In this document: positions 60,742 through 64,000 of the stretch, one piece after another
How positions within the stretch are numbered: the stretch's first letter is position 1
How the letters are laid out: each line of letters starts with the position of its first letter
Assembly: GCA_034620365.1 (NCBI GenBank)
Contig: JAQGEQ010000231.1
Span: forward strand, 186,001 to 250,000
Length of the DNA: 64,000 bases
Reading direction: 5' to 3'
From: Pegea sp. RAD2-039
Lineage: Eukaryota; Chordata; Thaliacea; Salpida; Salpidae
Notes under the pieces: generated by a model
Told to the model about the DNA's origin: nothing
The model's database searches: none
The model's input: only the letters and a program-made list of their open reading frames with translations
Translations under genes and position numbers: made by a program

Positions 60742-61580
60742 CTACATATAAAGAATAAAATCTGATTGATATATTTCAACTCACTTGAAATTTAATAGAT
60801 CAGTAGAAAAATTCATATACATACTTGATTTTCAAACAAAATTTTGTCTACTTTAAAATAATTTTTATTTTAAAATTAACTTATAAATAAAATAAAACAT
60901 TTAAAAAGGTAGTAACAAAAATGTATATTAAAAAATGTCATTATTTGATCCAATTAAAATAAAATATTTCAGAAGTTTCATATTTAAGCTTTATGAGAAT
61001 TAAAGCACAAGAAAACTGATATTAACAAAATAGTTAAATGCAAATCAATAAAATAAGAAAAATAAACTTATCTAATGACCAAATTAGCTTTAACAGATTA
61101 AATAAAAACGTTAATAAAAATCTAGACACACTTTAAGTTTGGGGCAATCTTCTATGGATAAAGAAGGGCATTCTGCAACTTTTGATTTCTTCATTTTAAT
61201 ACCGTGAATGTAAAACAATTATAACTTACAATAAAAATATCAGACCAGAGAGAATAAATTACTAAAGTTAAAAAATATCCCCTAATAAAAAACAGTTGTT
61301 AAAGTTTGTTATAAACTATTTTGTCGCTCTGGGTAGTTTTTGTTGCTGCAATTCTGAATCAGTAAATGTATACTATAAATTCGAAAGTTTATTCTTACAA
61401 ACTCTAAACATCACCTTTTTTAAGTAACTATATAATCTCAAGCATTGCTTTATATCTACCTCGGATTTTATCTAGTATGCAAAATACTAGTTGTACTATG
61501 GTTGGTGCTAACATCTCTTTTGCACAAAATTTTCTTTCTAATGTAAGATGATAAGTGAGTGATATGAAAAATAATTATGG
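60742..61580. other. AT-rich intergenic DNA
   Basis: Nothing recognised. Confidence 0.45.
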
Positions 61581-61584
61581 CCTA

Positions 61585-61862
61585 CTTAGGTCGAGTACGG
61601 CCATGCTGGATGTGATCCAAAAACAGTTTCAAACACAGTGAAAGAAAAATAACTAGAAAAGATTCTATTTTTTGTGATACTTACTGGTATCGATGTTAGG
61701 TAATTTCATACCGTGCTTGCAAATATGTTTAAAATGAAAACAAGAACGGCCAATGCTACGTTTGCCTTTTGTGAGCTCTCCATGCAACAGACCCTTTGAA
61801 ATCCGTCCGTCTTCTATCCGTTGTATTTGAGCGAGCCAGCGAATCCTGTGCTGACTAGGCAT
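61585..61862 (-). pseudogene. Relic of an RTE/craniofacial-type LINE C-terminus
   Basis: The minus-strand frame reads HRIRWLAQIQRIEDGRISKG, LLHGELTKGKRSIGR and CFHFKHICKHGMK, the conserved tail after the reverse transcriptase. Its 3' UTR, GGCCATGCTGGATGTGATCC and ACACAGTGAAAG at 61,600-61,645, matches 45,515-45,620. Only the last portion of the element is present. Confidence 0.78.
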
Positions 61863-63815
61863 GCTCTACATTGTTTTGCAGGCCAGTGCGCTTCAAGATA
61901 AATTTTATGATTGGTTTATGAAAAATAAATAACAAGTAAAATTTTATTGGTTAGTTAATTTGTAACTCAATCATTTCAATAAACTTTTTAGATAAGTTTG
62001 AAAATGTATTTACGATAATCTACCAAACCTGGCTATAAAGCAATAGGCTCAAGAGAAAGTGTTTCTTTAATTAAATGACATCGGCTGAAAACAAAAAATT
62101 ATATTATAACAAAGCAATTATCGATAAACAATAATTTATTAGGCTGTTGGATGAGAAATACGTAATCAAAATATTCAGTTAGTGACTACAAACAAGAACA
62201 TAAATTTGCTTTATATATTCGTGATGGTTTGGTTCAAAAGCAGGTAATAATTTTGACCAAAAGCTTGTTGGAAAATCTGTGGGTTCAAACTTTATATTAT
62301 AATATTTTACTACAAAATATTCATAAATCAACATTTGTTTTTAAATTTTGATTAATTAAAGTTGACCAATAGCGAATAAGAAACTACCAACACACTCAAT
62401 AAAGTATCTGAGACTCATTTCAGCTCAGAGATTTAGGTTCAAAAACTGTTAAACAGATTCCACGGAACTCTTAATTAATTATATTTCAATTTATCAATAG
62501 ATATCATAAATTAAATGAGCTATTGTAATTATTTGAAATAGATAATGAGCCCATTAAAATCATCAAATAAGTATGTTTTATCAATCACTAAGTTATATTA
62601 TTATATACTAAGTCTTATTATGAAATTTTCGGCCTAATATTCACTGCAACATAATTTGTATTTAAACATTTCCTTATGAATACTTTTAGAGGAAGAAAAT
62701 TTGATTCAATGTAAACATTTTATTATAACATTTGTTAGTCAAAGTTTCAATTTTGAAAATTATTAAATATATTTAAATTTCTAGTTCTTTAATTTACTTT
62801 GTATTAAATACAAGACTTTAGTCAGAGATAAAAAAATAGATTTACAAAAAATTATTTGGTGAAAATGTTTTAAAACCAATTTTAGAAATGATAATATTGA
62901 AAAAGTAATTTAAAAAATAAATAAACAAATTAGTTTATCAGGTATATCCAGACATTAATTTTGTAAGATTAAACTGTTAGGAATAGTGGGTAGGAAGTTT
63001 ATGTATTGTTTAATAATATTCAATACTATTAAAGCGTAGTTTTAGTTACTACCATTAAGGCAAACATTTTGCAGACTATTTTCATTAATGCAGATATTCA
63101 TGACCGTAAACCTAAACTGGAAGTTTAACTAAAAGAATTTGTCTTGTGGGAAGTCTAAACATTAACATCAGGTGGTTTTGTAGTTCACTAAAGAACTAAT
63201 GAATAAAAAGCTATCTAATTTCATTTGAACATCAGAAATAAATTCTACGTTTTCTTCTTAAAAAAAGATCTGAATTTTCAGAAATATGAAAAATAACAAA
63301 AATTTGAACACAAACAACAAACATGTTTACTTTAAGCACAACGAAAAAATATAAACAATAAACATATAACCTCCTGAAAAAAGATTCAAATGTGTAAATT
63401 TAGTTGAAACATGAAAGCAGCAGCTATTCAATGAATTCGAATAATTTTTGGAGTTTTAAAGCTTCTGCACATCTGTATATATGCATTTAAATAAATACGA
63501 ACAAGATTTTACCCTTTTAGTAAATTTGTTTTTGATAAATTCATCGAATTGCAGGAAGCTTGAAAAATGATTAGATGTGATCAGAGTTTTAATGATATAA
63601 AAAATCTTTAATTTAAACATAGGTAAGGAAAAAGACAATAAATATAACACCAGCAAAAGTGAAATATCTTTCTAACACTTCTTCAGTTCTTCTAAAAATT
63701 CGTCCAAGGACTTTTATTCAGAGATTTTTTAGGACGAATCACTTTTTGTTTATTTAAGTGGCAGATTTTACAAATTATTTACATCACGCAAGAAAAGAGG
63801 TAGGTTGTTTTCATT
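61863..63815. other. AT-rich intergenic DNA
   Basis: No gene, RNA or recognisable element. Confidence 0.45.
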
Positions 63816-64000
63816 CCACTAACATCTGAGACTTCTTCCACCAAATGAGGTCGATGTTTTTCAATTAGATTCTTCCTTATCATCCTACAAATCCATCTCA
63901 CAGTGAAAGCTTCTCCACAAAGTCCCCAAGATTAGTTCTTCTCAGAGTCTCGATTGATCGAGGGCTCGGTTGAGGACGCCCCAGTCAAGTAGCGATCTGC
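63816..64000 (-). other. GC-richer end, possible gene or transposon fragment
   Basis: Composition changes sharply from the preceding AT-rich DNA. On the minus strand, partial open frames read SLLDWGVLNRALDQSRL, then, in another frame, FTVRWICRMIRKNLIEKHR. The basic, helical look could suit a transposase or DNA-binding fragment, but I do not recognise it, and the frame breaks if both pieces belong together. Confidence 0.3.

Overview
The window is animal nuclear DNA from an AT-rich invertebrate. The genes have GT-AG introns, many of only 50-70 bp, the intergenic DNA is very AT-rich, and degenerate LINE, LTR and SINE elements are scattered through it. The proteins (usherin, LEO1, an ATF7IP/MCAF homologue) are animal or eukaryotic nuclear families. 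Nothing here fixes the phylum.

Layout. (1) 1-21,418, minus strand: most of an USH2A (usherin) homologue, running off the left edge. The order is signal peptide, LamG-like domain, laminin N-terminal domain, about ten laminin EGF modules, four FN3, two laminin G, a long FN3 array interrupted by a Cys-Cys-rich module, then more FN3. The first 18 kb carry 23 exact copies of the palindrome TGACGTCA by my count; I find none in the other 46 kb. (2) 21.4-27.2 kb: AT-rich intergenic DNA with one tRNA-Ser-like SINE whose 3' tail matches the LINEs further on. (3) 27,384-30,263, plus strand: a two-exon gene with a TATA box and initiator. It encodes an 833-residue secreted Cys-Pro repeat protein with a Ser/Ala/Gly-rich tail. 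Its frame has no Met through the repeat block, so Met-to-stop searches show only artefactual open frames there. (4) 31.1-35.2 kb: a decayed CR1/L2-like LINE with a PHD finger in ORF1. (5) 36.3-55.0 kb: a large inverted duplication. The right arm lies in an ATF7IP-like gene (minus strand, 49,063-52,720). The left arm is a 3'-truncated copy of it (plus strand, 42,076-44,055). A 5'-truncated LINE with an open frame sits in the left half, and the centre holds nested retroelement debris (a Ty3/gypsy gag remnant inside a LINE reverse transcriptase). (6) 56,014-58,128, plus strand: LEO1, a Paf1 complex subunit. (7) 59,335-60,741, minus strand: a four-exon gene with a FAR1/MULE-type DNA-binding region and an acidic C-terminus but no transposase core. 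(8) 60.8-64 kb: AT-rich DNA with one LINE relic and a GC-richer end.

The genes form no operon or pathway. The most unusual items are the hidden Cys-Pro repeat gene, the palindrome enrichment confined to the usherin locus, and the inverted duplication that copied part of an ATF7IP-like gene. Exon limits were read by eye from splice signals and frame. Where base precision is not claimed, block limits are approximate.
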